Assembly (NCBI RefSeq): GCF_039941015.1
Contig: NZ_JBDVFI010000095.1
Strand: one strand, 5' to 3'
Length of the DNA: 64,000 nt
DNA from: Sedimentitalea sp039941015
GTDB lineage: Bacteria; Pseudomonadota; Alphaproteobacteria; Rhodobacterales; Rhodobacteraceae
Shown here: piece by piece, positions 8,504 to 16,140 of the stretch
Position numbering within the stretch: position 1 is the first letter of the stretch
How the letters are laid out: every line of letters begins with the position of its first letter
The notes under the pieces: model-generated
The model's database searches: none
What the model was told of the DNA's origin: nothing
What the model saw: the letters and a program-made list of their open reading frames with translations, nothing else
Translations under genes and position numbers: made by a program

Positions 8504-9265
8504 ATGACATTACGAATCGCGTTCCTGGCCAGCAGAGCCCCGGTAGCACAGACCGCCCGCGCTGTTCTGATCGGGCGGTATGGCAACGCCAAGCCCGAAG
8601 AGGCGGATGTGATCGTTGCACTTGGCGGCGATGGGTTCATGCTGCGCACGCTTCACACAGCACAGGGACTACCGGCAGCGGTCTACGGGATGAACCGGGG
8701 CACTATCGGCTTTCTCATGAACGAATACAGCGAAACCGATCTCATGGAGCGGCTTCATGACGCGGAAGAGGAAGTGATCAATCCGCTGTCGATGCAGGCG
8801 ATGGACCAGTTCGGCCGAGAGCACAAGGCGCTGGCGATCAACGAAGTCTCGCTGCTGCGCGCGGGCCCACAGGCGGCGCGGCTCAAGATAACGGTCGATG
8901 GTCGGGTGCGGCTGTCAGAGTTGGTATGTGACGGTGCGCTGCTGGCGACTCCGGCGGGGTCCACCGCCTATAACTATTCCGCGCATGGCCCGATTTTGCC
9001 GATCGGTTCGGATGTGCTGGCGCTCACTGCAATCGCGGCTTTCCGGCCCCGCCGTTGGCGCGGAGCTTTGGTACCCAAGACCGCCAAGGTCCGCTTTGAC
9101 GTGCTTGAGGCGGACAAGCGACCAGTGATGGCAGACGCGGATTCGAGTTCGATCATGGATATCGATTGGGTCGAAATAAAATCAGATCCCGCAATCGAAC
9201 ATAGAATTCTCTTTGATCCGGGCCATGGATTGGAAGAACGCCTTATTTCTGAACAGTTTACGTGA
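8504..9265 (+). CDS. nadK: NAD kinase
   Basis: NadK phosphorylates NAD+ to NADP+ in the cytoplasm. The protein is 253 aa, typical of alphaproteobacterial forms that are shorter than the E. coli enzyme. The diagnostic motifs are present: GGDG at residues 41-44, NE at 113-114, and TPAGSTAYNYSAHGP at 149-163. The start MTLRIAFLAS at 8504 fits family alignments. The in-frame ATG at 8417 adds 29 residues with no conserved content. It is transcribed away from glyA, and the gene is followed by a noncoding interval. Confidence 0.95.
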   Translation: MTLRIAFLASRAPVAQTARAVLIGRYGNAKPEEADVIVALGGDGFMLRTLHTAQGLPAAVYGMNRGTIGFLMNEYSETDLMERLHDAEEEVINPLSMQAMDQFGREHKALAINEVSLLRAGPQAARLKITVDGRVRLSELVCDGALLATPAGSTAYNYSAHGPILPIGSDVLALTAIAAFRPRRWRGALVPKTAKVRFDVLEADKRPVMADADSSSIMDIDWVEIKSDPAIEHRILFDPGHGLEERLISEQFT

Positions 9266-9355
9266 TTCTGCTGCCGGGTTGTCCCGGCGCCTCAACCTCT
9301 TGTCGACAAATTGCGGCAAAAAAAATCACGAGTTTTCCATCATTTTTTCACCTTG

Positions 9356-9371
9356 TGTGATCATGCTCACA
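9356..9371. promoter_or_regulatory. CRP-type palindrome TGTGA-N6-TCACA
   Basis: TGTGATCATGCTCACA at 9356-9371 matches the consensus of CRP-family activators in both half-sites. It lies 90 nt past nadK and upstream of no protein gene on the same strand. Whether this organism's regulator binds it is not shown. Confidence 0.55.
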
Positions 9372-9399
9372 GATAGCGACGACGGCTTCTGGCAAGGTG

Positions 9400-9540
9400 T
9401 ATCTATTGTAGCGAGTAAGTTGGCAAAGAGTACGGAGTAAGTGAGTGGTGTTGGTAAAGAGTACCGCATGAGTGAGTGGTTCTTTTAACGAGTTTTTTTG
9501 AGTACGACCCGGGCGCAGAGGAGACTCTGCGCCCGTATTT
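9400..9540 (+). ncRNA. Candidate small RNA
   Basis: The interval has no open frame with coding support. It starts near a possible -10 element (TATCTA at 9400-9405) some 30 nt past the CRP-type palindrome. It contains a 30-nt tandem repeat and ends in a strong hairpin with a T-rich tail. That arrangement fits a CRP-controlled small RNA of about 130 nt. The alternative is a long nadK 3' untranslated region. This is inference. Confidence 0.3.
9420..9479 (+). repeat. Two-copy ~30-bp tandem repeat
   Basis: TTGG(C/T)AAAGAGTAC followed by GAGTAAGTGAGTGG or CGCATGAGTGAGTGG occurs twice, at about 9420-9449 and 9451-9479. The copies differ at a few positions. The shared core GTGAGTGG is single-stranded-looking and lies inside the candidate small RNA. 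Confidence 0.65.
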
Positions 9541-9543
9541 CTT
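9510..9543 (+). terminator. Intrinsic terminator
   Basis: CGGGCGCAGAG (9510-9520) pairs with CTCTGCGCCCG (9525-9535) around a GAGA loop and is followed by TATTTCTTT. It ends nadK or the candidate small RNA. It could also act on the convergent 9563-10294 gene. Confidence 0.8.
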
Positions 9544-9562
9544 TGAAACCGGGTGCGCGTTT

Positions 9563-10294
9563 CTATTTACGTTGAGTGGCGTTGTAGATGACCGGCATCT
9601 GGCCATTCCAGTTTTTCCAAAGTTCGTCGTCGCTGACGAGGCGGGCCATGAAGTCCGCCACATTGATGCGGCTGGTTGTCCCGGCATCAAAGATCGCGCT
9701 GCGCTGCGGAGAGGCATGGATTTCGTAGGTCGAGACCTTGTTTTCATCACTCAAGTTGTCGGGCCGCACGGCGGCCCATTCGATCAATTGATGTCCTTGG
9801 CCAATCTCGCCGCGCAGATAATCGGCCGCTTTTTCATTGTCGACATGAGGCGGCAGCAACAGACGCAACAGGCCGATAACGCACTTCTGAGCCATCGATA
9901 CCGGCTCGTTCAAATCGCGGTTGCTGTTGCCGGTCGTGTTCATAAGCACAAACTTGACCGGTGTGTCCCGTTCAGTTGATCGGATCGCATCACAGATCCG
10001 GCGCGTGGCATCCGTAACCAACCTGCGGGGCTTTCCAAACATGCCCCTGAAGGTCAGATTATGCCCCAGACAAGAGGCAACCGCATGACAGCCGCGAACG
10101 AGATCAATCATCTCGGCATCGCTGAGGTCGAGAACGCTCGCCTGAATGGCCGAGACCTTTTGATGGTTTCGGATGTCCTCGGGCAGACCGTCGAGTGATC
10201 GAACCACGATCTTCAGGTCTTGGCCCCGTTGCAGCAATTGCCTTGTAAGAAGTTGTCCTGTGGCGCCACTGGCACCGAGAATGAGCGTAGTCAT
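9563..10294 (-). CDS. NAD(P)-binding atypical SDR / NmrA-like oxidoreductase
   Basis: This 243-aa protein has a Rossmann nucleotide-binding N-terminus with the glycine pattern GASGATG at residues 7-13, typical of atypical short-chain dehydrogenases and NmrA-like proteins. 'FVLMNTTG' corresponds to the family strand that precedes the active-site region, but the classic YxxxK pair is not evident. Such proteins act as NADPH sensors or reductases in the cytoplasm. A GGAA site precedes the ATG at 10294. It may share a transcript with the upstream amidase, from which it is separated by a hairpin. The substrate is unknown. Confidence 0.8.
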   Translation of the reverse strand: MTTLILGASGATGQLLTRQLLQRGQDLKIVVRSLDGLPEDIRNHQKVSAIQASVLDLSDAEMIDLVRGCHAVASCLGHNLTFRGMFGKPRRLVTDATRRICDAIRSTERDTPVKFVLMNTTGNSNRDLNEPVSMAQKCVIGLLRLLLPPHVDNEKAADYLRGEIGQGHQLIEWAAVRPDNLSDENKVSTYEIHASPQRSAIFDAGTTSRINVADFMARLVSDDELWKNWNGQMPVIYNATQRK

Positions 10295-10404
10295 GGCGGG
10301 TTCCGTCTGCTGTTCGGATGCAATTCGGGACGCTTTAGCCGATCAGAGACCTGATGAGAATTGGTCACTTCCTCACGATTGATATGCATATCTGCACGGA
10401 GTGG

Positions 10405-10432
10405 TGAGCGGGCAAATGTGCGTGCCCGCTCA
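10405..10432. terminator. Hairpin after the amidase gene
   Basis: TGAGCGGGCA (10405-10414) pairs perfectly with TGCCCGCTCA (10423-10432). It lies just past the amidase stop codon on the minus strand. No U-run follows, so it may be a weak terminator or a transcript-stabilising stem. Confidence 0.5.
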
Positions 10433-10440
10433 ATCCGGAA

Positions 10441-11868
10441 CTATTCTGTCCGCGCCCATAACTTATCGCACATGCGACCGACGCGCTCTTCGATCGCGAC
10501 GCAGGCATCAACAACGAGGTCTTCGCGCCAGCGCTGACCGACGATCTGGATATTGATCGGCTGTGGTCCCTGCGGCAGGTCGGCAAGGCGGGTCGGGACG
10601 CTGCCGGCGGGCAAGCCCATAAAGTTCATTGCATAGGACCAAAGCGCCGAACCCAAGACCTCCTGCACACCATCGCCGCCTTCGGTGTCGCGATCAGGTG
10701 CAAAGAACGGTTGTGGCAGGAACGGCGTGATGACCAGCGGATAGCGGTCGAGAAGCAGTGACCACTCCCGCGCATAGTGGCTGCGCTGTGCCATCATCCG
10801 CAGCAACTCTTCGCCTTCATATGGCGGAAACTGCTCAAAGTACTCGTCAAAGATCGCCTGGATCGTTGGGGAGCCATAGGCGCGGATGTCCGGCCCCATC
10901 AATACCTTCACCTCTCCCAAAAGCGCGCGATAGCCGGCAAGACCGGATTCCTGAATGTCCGGCGGCGTGATCTCTTCGACCACGTGACCCGCATCTGCCA
11001 AGGCGTCGCGGGCGGTGTCCAGTGCCTTTGACACTTCGGAATGCAGATCGAATGCATATGTCTCCTTGGTGAACCCGACGCGGAGAGGCGCGTCGGGTGG
11101 TGCACCGCGCCAGGGCAGGGGCACATGGAACGGATCGCGCGCATCTGGCGCGATCACCGCTGGCATCGAAAGGTGCAAGTCTGCCGCCGAGCGGGCGATC
11201 AGCCCTTGCACAGACATCGATTGCGCGAGCATTCCACGCTCACTTTTCTGGCTGGGGTTCCAGGCTGCGACGCGACCCAGACCGGGTTTCACCGTCACTG
11301 CGCCAGTGGCTGCCGCTGGAAAGCGCAGGCTACCGCCGATGTCGTTGCCATGACCAAGCGCGCCGATCCCGGCCATCACTGCCGACGCCGCGCCACCCGA
11401 AGAACCACCGGGCGAAACATGATCGCCCCAAGGGTTGTTCGTGCGCCCATGCAACGGGTTGTCTGTATCTGCCCGAAACGAGAATTCGGGCGTGTTGGTG
11501 CGCCCGATCACCACCGCACCGGCGCGCAGCAGGTTGGCAACAACGGGTGCATCGTCAGGCGCAATCTCGTTGGCAAATGCCGTTACGCCATTGGTTGTGG
11601 CGTGCCCTTTCTGATCGACGTTCACCTTGATCGTGACAGGGACGCCGTGCAGCGGCCCGGTGGGCTTTCCGCTGGCCAGATCGGCGTCCAGAGCGCGGGC
11701 GCGATCCATCGCCTCATCGCTCAGATCCTCGACCACGGCGTTCAGCGTCGGGTTCTGATCGTGCATGCGGGTGATCGCGGCGGCAGTCACCTCGGCGGCG
11801 GTCAATTCGGCGGATTTTGTGCGAGCGGAAATTTCAACGGCATCAAGCTGCCAGAGCGGTTTTGTCAT
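10441..11868 (-). CDS. Amidase (amidase-signature family)
   Basis: This 475-aa cytoplasmic enzyme belongs to the amidase-signature family, which hydrolyses amide bonds. The Ser-cisSer-Lys triad is readable: Lys81 in PVTIKVNVDQ, Ser156 in SPGGSSGGAA, and nucleophile Ser180 in NDIGGSLRFPA. Spacing of the two serines (24) is normal for the family. An AAAGGA site precedes the start at 11868; a frame extending to 11910 is less likely. It is not the GatA subunit by context, as no gatB or gatC is near. The substrate cannot be told from sequence. A methyltransferase gene lies divergently upstream. Confidence 0.88.
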   Translation of the reverse strand: MTKPLWQLDAVEISARTKSAELTAAEVTAAAITRMHDQNPTLNAVVEDLSDEAMDRARALDADLASGKPTGPLHGVPVTIKVNVDQKGHATTNGVTAFANEIAPDDAPVVANLLRAGAVVIGRTNTPEFSFRADTDNPLHGRTNNPWGDHVSPGGSSGGAASAVMAGIGALGHGNDIGGSLRFPAAATGAVTVKPGLGRVAAWNPSQKSERGMLAQSMSVQGLIARSAADLHLSMPAVIAPDARDPFHVPLPWRGAPPDAPLRVGFTKETYAFDLHSEVSKALDTARDALADAGHVVEEITPPDIQESGLAGYRALLGEVKVLMGPDIRAYGSPTIQAIFDEYFEQFPPYEGEELLRMMAQRSHYAREWSLLLDRYPLVITPFLPQPFFAPDRDTEGGDGVQEVLGSALWSYAMNFMGLPAGSVPTRLADLPQGPQPINIQIVGQRWREDLVVDACVAIEERVGRMCDKLWARTE

Positions 11869-11992
11869 GTGGTGTCCTTTCGGCGACACGGTACGCATGG
11901 AGGCGATCAATGCAATGGCGAATGCACATCATTCAGGTGAGGCGACAGGCGCGCCGAAATCCTGTAGGATGATCTCTGTCAGGAGGGATCAA

Positions 11993-12802
11993 ATGAGCGA
12001 CAACGACAAGGCCTTTGTCGGGTCGATACCTGACATCTATGACGAATATCTGGTGCCGCTGATATTTGAGGCGGCCGCAAGCGATCTCGCCCGTCGCGTA
12101 GTGTCGGGCCCGTGCACGGCGGTTTTGGAAACCGCTGCGGGCAGTGGAGTGGTGACGCGGGCGCTTGCGCCGCTGCTGGCCGCAGATGCGCAGTATTCAG
12201 TGAGTGACCTCAATCCGCCGATGCTGGCCCGTGCACAGGCACGGCAACCGGATGATCCGCGGCTCAGCTGGCACCAGGGCGATGCGCAGGACCTGCCGTT
12301 TGAGGATAACAGCTTTGACGTGGTCCTCTGTCAGTTCGGGGTCATGTTCTTTCCCGATAAACCACGCGCCTATGCCGAAGCGTTACGGGTTCTGCGGCCG
12401 GGCGGGCGGTTCGTGTTCAATGTCTGGGATGACATCGTCGACAACGAATTTGCCGATGTGGTAACGCAGGTCGCCGCACGGCTTTTGCCGGATAAACCGC
12501 CACGCTTTATGGCCCGCACGCCGCATGGGCATGGCGATGCCGATCAGTTGCGGCGTGATCTTGCGACGGCCGGGTTCACCCGGATCGATATCGAGACCGT
12601 CACGGGAACCAGCACTGCGCACAAAGCGTCACACCCGGCGATTGCCTATGTGCAAGGCACGCCCTTGCGCGGCGAGATCGAACCGCACGGGCCGGACATG
12701 TTGCGTAAGGTGACCGAGGCTGCAACGACTGAAATCGCAAGGCGATGGGGCAATGGTCCGGTTTCGGCCAAGATTCAGGGCAAGGTCGTTTCCGCCAGCT
12801 GA
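11993..12802 (+). CDS. Class I SAM-dependent methyltransferase
   Basis: The 269-aa protein is a methyltransferase of the UbiE/Methyltransf_11 type. Motif I is degenerate but recognisable at 'VLETAAGSGVVTRAL', and the acidic post-motif 'SDLNPPMLARA' would hold SAM ribose. The motifs 'GDAQDLPFEDNSFDVVLCQFG' and 'EALRVLRPGGRFVF' follow in order. An AGGAGG site 5 nt before the ATG fixes the start at 11993. It is probably cytoplasmic. The methyl acceptor is unknown, and the neighbours (amidase, EEP hydrolase) give no clear pathway. Confidence 0.88.
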   Translation: MSDNDKAFVGSIPDIYDEYLVPLIFEAAASDLARRVVSGPCTAVLETAAGSGVVTRALAPLLAADAQYSVSDLNPPMLARAQARQPDDPRLSWHQGDAQDLPFEDNSFDVVLCQFGVMFFPDKPRAYAEALRVLRPGGRFVFNVWDDIVDNEFADVVTQVAARLLPDKPPRFMARTPHGHGDADQLRRDLATAGFTRIDIETVTGTSTAHKASHPAIAYVQGTPLRGEIEPHGPDMLRKVTEAATTEIARRWGNGPVSAKIQGKVVSAS

Positions 12803-12917
12803 GGTTTTGCCACCATTTGAAAACGGGCCACTGCATGACCCTTGCACCAGTACGGGGAAGGGTGTTCGCTTGCGCCAACCCAATTGGGTCTTGTGAAGTC
12901 TCGGGAGGATCCAGATC

Positions 12918-13940
12918 ATGGCCTTTTACAAAGGCATTAACGACTATCCGCCCGGCAGTAATGCACCGGGCCAGCGCGGCTGGATTGCGGATGGATTGCT
13001 GCGGTTGCGCGCGGCGATGGCGGTTCAGATCACCGATCTGCGTCGCCCCGATTCGCTGGTAATCGGGTCATGGAACATCCGCGCCTTTGACGGTGGACGC
13101 AGTCGGCTAGACGAGAGCTATCACTATATCGCCGAGATCATCGACCATTTCGACATCTGCGCAATACAGGAAATCAAACCCGATCTCGGGCCGCTGAAAC
13201 GGCTGATGGTCCTGCTTGGCGACAATTGGGATTACTTTGTCACCGATGTGACCTCGGGGGATGCGGGCAATGACGAACGGATGGCGTTTCTCTATAACCG
13301 CAACAAGGTCACGTTTCGCAATCTGATCGGTGAAATCGTTCTGCCGCGCGAGGCATTGATTGAGGGAGAACAGATCGCCCGCTCGCCTTTCTTTGCTTCA
13401 TTTCAGGCGGGCTGGTTCCGGTTCACGCTGTGTACGGCGCATATCCGGTTCGGTGACGATTTGGGGCTGCGGGCGCGCGAGATTTCGGCGCTGGCCTCGA
13501 CCCTGACCGCGCGGGCGAAAAAGGAAGGCGAGGTCTATGTCCTGTTGGGCGACATGAACATCGAAAGCAGCGAGGACGAGACAATGGCCGCGCTAAAGGA
13601 GGCCGGCATGTTCGTCCCTGATTTCGGTGCGACGAACTTGGGCGGGGACAAGTTGTTTGATCATATCGCATTTTCTGGTGAGGGGACCGAAACCCGACTG
13701 CTGCGCAAAGGCAAGTTTGACTGGCGCGGAACCGTGTTCCGGCCCGAAGACGTGGCCGCCTATGAACAGATCGCAATGGATATCCGCAGTAAACCGGATA
13801 CGGGCAAACCCTATGCCAACTGGCCGAGCAGCTATCCCGGTTGGACCACCCATGAAATGTCGGACCACCTGCCCATCTGGATCGAAATCGAGGTGGACTA
13901 TTCCGACGAATATCTCGCGGGGATCAAGAGCAGCGGATAG
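12918..13940 (+). CDS. Endonuclease/exonuclease/phosphatase (EEP) family protein
   Basis: This 340-aa protein carries the metal-dependent EEP fold shared by DNase I-like nucleases and sugar/lipid phosphatases. Visible active-site elements are Asn53 in SWNIR, Glu84 in AIQEIK, 'TAHIRF', 'LLGDMNIES', and the terminal 'EMSDHLPIW' Asp-His pair. No signal peptide is evident, so it is likely cytoplasmic. The GGGAGG site precedes the ATG at 12918. An insertion around residues 255-300 before the final motif is longer than in DNase I. Whether it cuts nucleic acid or phosphoesters is not resolvable. Confidence 0.82.
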   Translation: MAFYKGINDYPPGSNAPGQRGWIADGLLRLRAAMAVQITDLRRPDSLVIGSWNIRAFDGGRSRLDESYHYIAEIIDHFDICAIQEIKPDLGPLKRLMVLLGDNWDYFVTDVTSGDAGNDERMAFLYNRNKVTFRNLIGEIVLPREALIEGEQIARSPFFASFQAGWFRFTLCTAHIRFGDDLGLRAREISALASTLTARAKKEGEVYVLLGDMNIESSEDETMAALKEAGMFVPDFGATNLGGDKLFDHIAFSGEGTETRLLRKGKFDWRGTVFRPEDVAAYEQIAMDIRSKPDTGKPYANWPSSYPGWTTHEMSDHLPIWIEIEVDYSDEYLAGIKSSG

Positions 13941-13944
13941 GGTG

Positions 13945-13967
13945 CCCACCCGAGCCAGCCGGGTGGG
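13945..13967. terminator. Convergent-gene terminator hairpin
   Basis: CCCACCCG (13945-13952) pairs with CGGGTGGG (13960-13967) around a 7-nt loop. It sits in the 35-nt gap between the convergent EEP gene and prpE. Confidence 0.6.
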
Positions 13968-13975
13968 ACAGGTGC

Positions 13976-15865
13976 CTATTTGGCGTAGCCTATGGTTTGC
14001 AACGCTTCCTCGATTTCGTCCAGAATCGCAGGATCGTCGATGGTTGCAGGCATCTTGTAGGTTTCGCTGTCGGCAATCCTGACCATCGTGCCACGCAGGA
14101 TCTTGCCCGAGCGGGTTTTTGGCAGGCGGTCGACGACAACGGCAAGTTTAAAGGCCGCGACCGGGCCGATCTTTTCGCGGACCAATTTGACCACTTCGCC
14201 AACGATCTCCTTGTGCTCGCGATTGACGCCGGTGTTCAGGCAAAGAAAGCCAACTGGCATCTGACCCTTGAGCTGGTCTGTCACGCCGATCACAGCGCAT
14301 TCTGCAACCTCGGGATGGGCGGCCAGAACCTCCTCCATCGCGCCGGTCGACAGGCGATGCCCGGCGACGTTGATTACGTCGTCGGTGCGGGCCATGATGT
14401 AAAGATACCCGTCTTCGTCGATCATCCCCGCATCGCCGGTTTCATAAAAGCCGGGGAACGTGGTGAGGTAGGATTTCACAAATCGATCTTCGGCGTTCCA
14501 CAGGTTGGGCAGGGTGCCCGGCGGCAGCGGCAGCTTGACTGCGATGGCGCCCAACTCACCGGGTTTCATCGGGTGGCCGGCCTCATCGAGGATCTGCACG
14601 TCATAGCCCGGCATCGGCACCGAAGGGCTGCCGATCTTGACCGGCAGATGCTCTACACCCAGCGGGTTGGCGGCAATGGCAAAACCGGTTTCGGTCTGCC
14701 ACCAGTGGTCGATCACCGGCACGTTCAACAGCTTTTGCGCCCATTCGATGGTATCCGGATCCGCGCGCTCGCCTGCGAGATACAGCGCTTTGAGGCAAGA
14801 GATGTCATATTGCGCGGCAAACTCGCCTTTGGGGTCCTCGCGTTTGACGGCGCGGATGGCGGTGGGGGCGGTAAAGAAGGATTTGACCCGGTGCTCGGCA
14901 ATCACCCGCCAGAACGTGCCTGCATCGGGGGTCCCGACCGGTTTGCCTTCGAATACGATGGTGGTGTTGCCGTGGATCAGCGGCGCATAACAGATGTAGG
15001 AGTGACCAACGACCCAGCCCACATCCGACGCGGCCCAGAACACGTCTCCCGGTTCCACATTATAGATGTTCTTCATTGTCCAGTTCAGTGCGACCAGATG
15101 CCCGCCTGTGGCGCGGATCACGCCTTTGGGGGCGCCGGTCGTGCCTGAGGTGTAGAGGATATATGCGGGATGGCTGCCCTCGACCGGGACGCATTCCGCA
15201 GGCTCGACTCCATATTGGAATCCATGCCAATCGTGATCGCGACCTTCTTCCAAGTGCGCAACCTCTTGTTCGCGCTGGAAGATAACGCAGAAATCGGGTT
15301 TGTGATCCGCCAGATCAATGGCCCCGTCGAGCAGGGGTTTGTAATGCACCACGCGCCCCGGCTCGATGCCGCAGGACGCGGCGATGATCGCCTTGGGTTT
15401 GCAATCGTCGATGCGCACAGCCAGTTCGTTGGCGGCGAAACCGCCGAACACCACGGAGTGAACCGCGCCGATGCGGGCACAGGCGAGCATAGCTTCCAAC
15501 GCTTCGGGCACCATCGGCATGTAGATGATGACGCGATCGCCTTTTTCCACGCCTTTTGCCCGCAAGGCCCCGGCCAACGACGCCACGCGGCTGCGCAACT
15601 CGGTATAAGAAATCTTGTGCTTGGTCTGGGTGATCGGGCTGTCATAGATGACGGCCGTTTGCGCCCCGCGTCCAGCTTCGACATGGCGGTCCACCGCATT
15701 GTAACAGGTGTTGACCATTCCATCGTCAAACCACGTGTAGATCGGCGCCCGTTCGTAATTCAGCGCCTTGCTTGGCGCGGTGACCCAGTCGATGCCTTTG
15801 GCGGCTTCCATCCAGAAGCCCTCCGGGTCATTTTTCCATCCAGAATAGACCTCAGAATAACTCAT
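13976..15865 (-). CDS. prpE: Propionyl-CoA synthetase
   Basis: PrpE activates propionate to propionyl-CoA with ATP through an acyl-adenylate, in the cytoplasm. The protein is 629 aa, the usual PrpE length. The N-terminal 'YSGWKNDPEGFWMEAA' is typical of the acetyl/propionyl-CoA synthetase family. The P-loop YTSGTTGAPKGV, WWQTETG, and the C-terminal 'PKTRSGKILRG' with its acetylatable lysine are all present. GGAGGAGG-type ribosome site precedes the start at 15865, which decides against longer in-frame starts. TTTGCAAA-type sites upstream suggest control by a short-chain acyl-CoA regulator. Acetyl-CoA synthetase is the alternative, though PrpE fits better. Confidence 0.9.
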   Translation of the reverse strand: MSYSEVYSGWKNDPEGFWMEAAKGIDWVTAPSKALNYERAPIYTWFDDGMVNTCYNAVDRHVEAGRGAQTAVIYDSPITQTKHKISYTELRSRVASLAGALRAKGVEKGDRVIIYMPMVPEALEAMLACARIGAVHSVVFGGFAANELAVRIDDCKPKAIIAASCGIEPGRVVHYKPLLDGAIDLADHKPDFCVIFQREQEVAHLEEGRDHDWHGFQYGVEPAECVPVEGSHPAYILYTSGTTGAPKGVIRATGGHLVALNWTMKNIYNVEPGDVFWAASDVGWVVGHSYICYAPLIHGNTTIVFEGKPVGTPDAGTFWRVIAEHRVKSFFTAPTAIRAVKREDPKGEFAAQYDISCLKALYLAGERADPDTIEWAQKLLNVPVIDHWWQTETGFAIAANPLGVEHLPVKIGSPSVPMPGYDVQILDEAGHPMKPGELGAIAVKLPLPPGTLPNLWNAEDRFVKSYLTTFPGFYETGDAGMIDEDGYLYIMARTDDVINVAGHRLSTGAMEEVLAAHPEVAECAVIGVTDQLKGQMPVGFLCLNTGVNREHKEIVGEVVKLVREKIGPVAAFKLAVVVDRLPKTRSGKILRGTMVRIADSETYKMPATIDDPAILDEIEEALQTIGYAK

Positions 15866-15960
15866 GGAATGTCCTCCTCCTGCGTTTCGGATTGTGTAGT
15901 GGAGTAACGCTGCGTCAGGCAAGGTCGTTACCGGTATCAGCGGCAGAAGGACGCAAGAAA

Positions 15961-16072
15961 TTTGCAAGTTTCGGTCGATCTTGCGTGCAAACTTTGCAAA
16001 CCAACCTGATTTATGCGGCTATATCCGCTGATCAATGCGGATTTGCAAATCCGCAAACAATGATATGCAAAA
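15961..16072. promoter_or_regulatory. TTTGCAAA operator cluster before prpE (ScfR/PccR/RamB type)
   Basis: At least four related elements occur: TTTGCAAG at 15961, TGCAAACTTTGCAAA at 15986-16000, ATTTGCAAAT at 16041-16050 inside an 18-bp perfect palindrome (16037-16054), and ATGCAAAA at 16065. From memory, ScfR-family regulators (PccR in Rhodobacter, RamB in Corynebacterium) bind TTTGCAAA-containing sites and control propionate or acetate genes. The exact spacing (TTTGCAAA-N4-TTTGCAAA) is not met. The regulator gene is not in the window. Confidence 0.6.
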
Positions 16073-16140
16073 AATGCATCTTTTTCCGTAGTGCCGTGCC
16101 CGACCGCCGGGGCGGCAAGGCACGGCCATTTCAATGGCAC

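Noticed and set aside
15961..16072. Exact TTTGCAAA-N4-TTTGCAAA site
   Set aside because: The half-sites are present, but the canonical N4 spacing is not met, so only a related operator is claimed.
16093..16126. Hairpin GCCGTGCC/GGCACGGC past the maeB stop as an intrinsic terminator
   Set aside because: The pairing is real, but no U-run follows on the minus strand, so it was not listed as a terminator.
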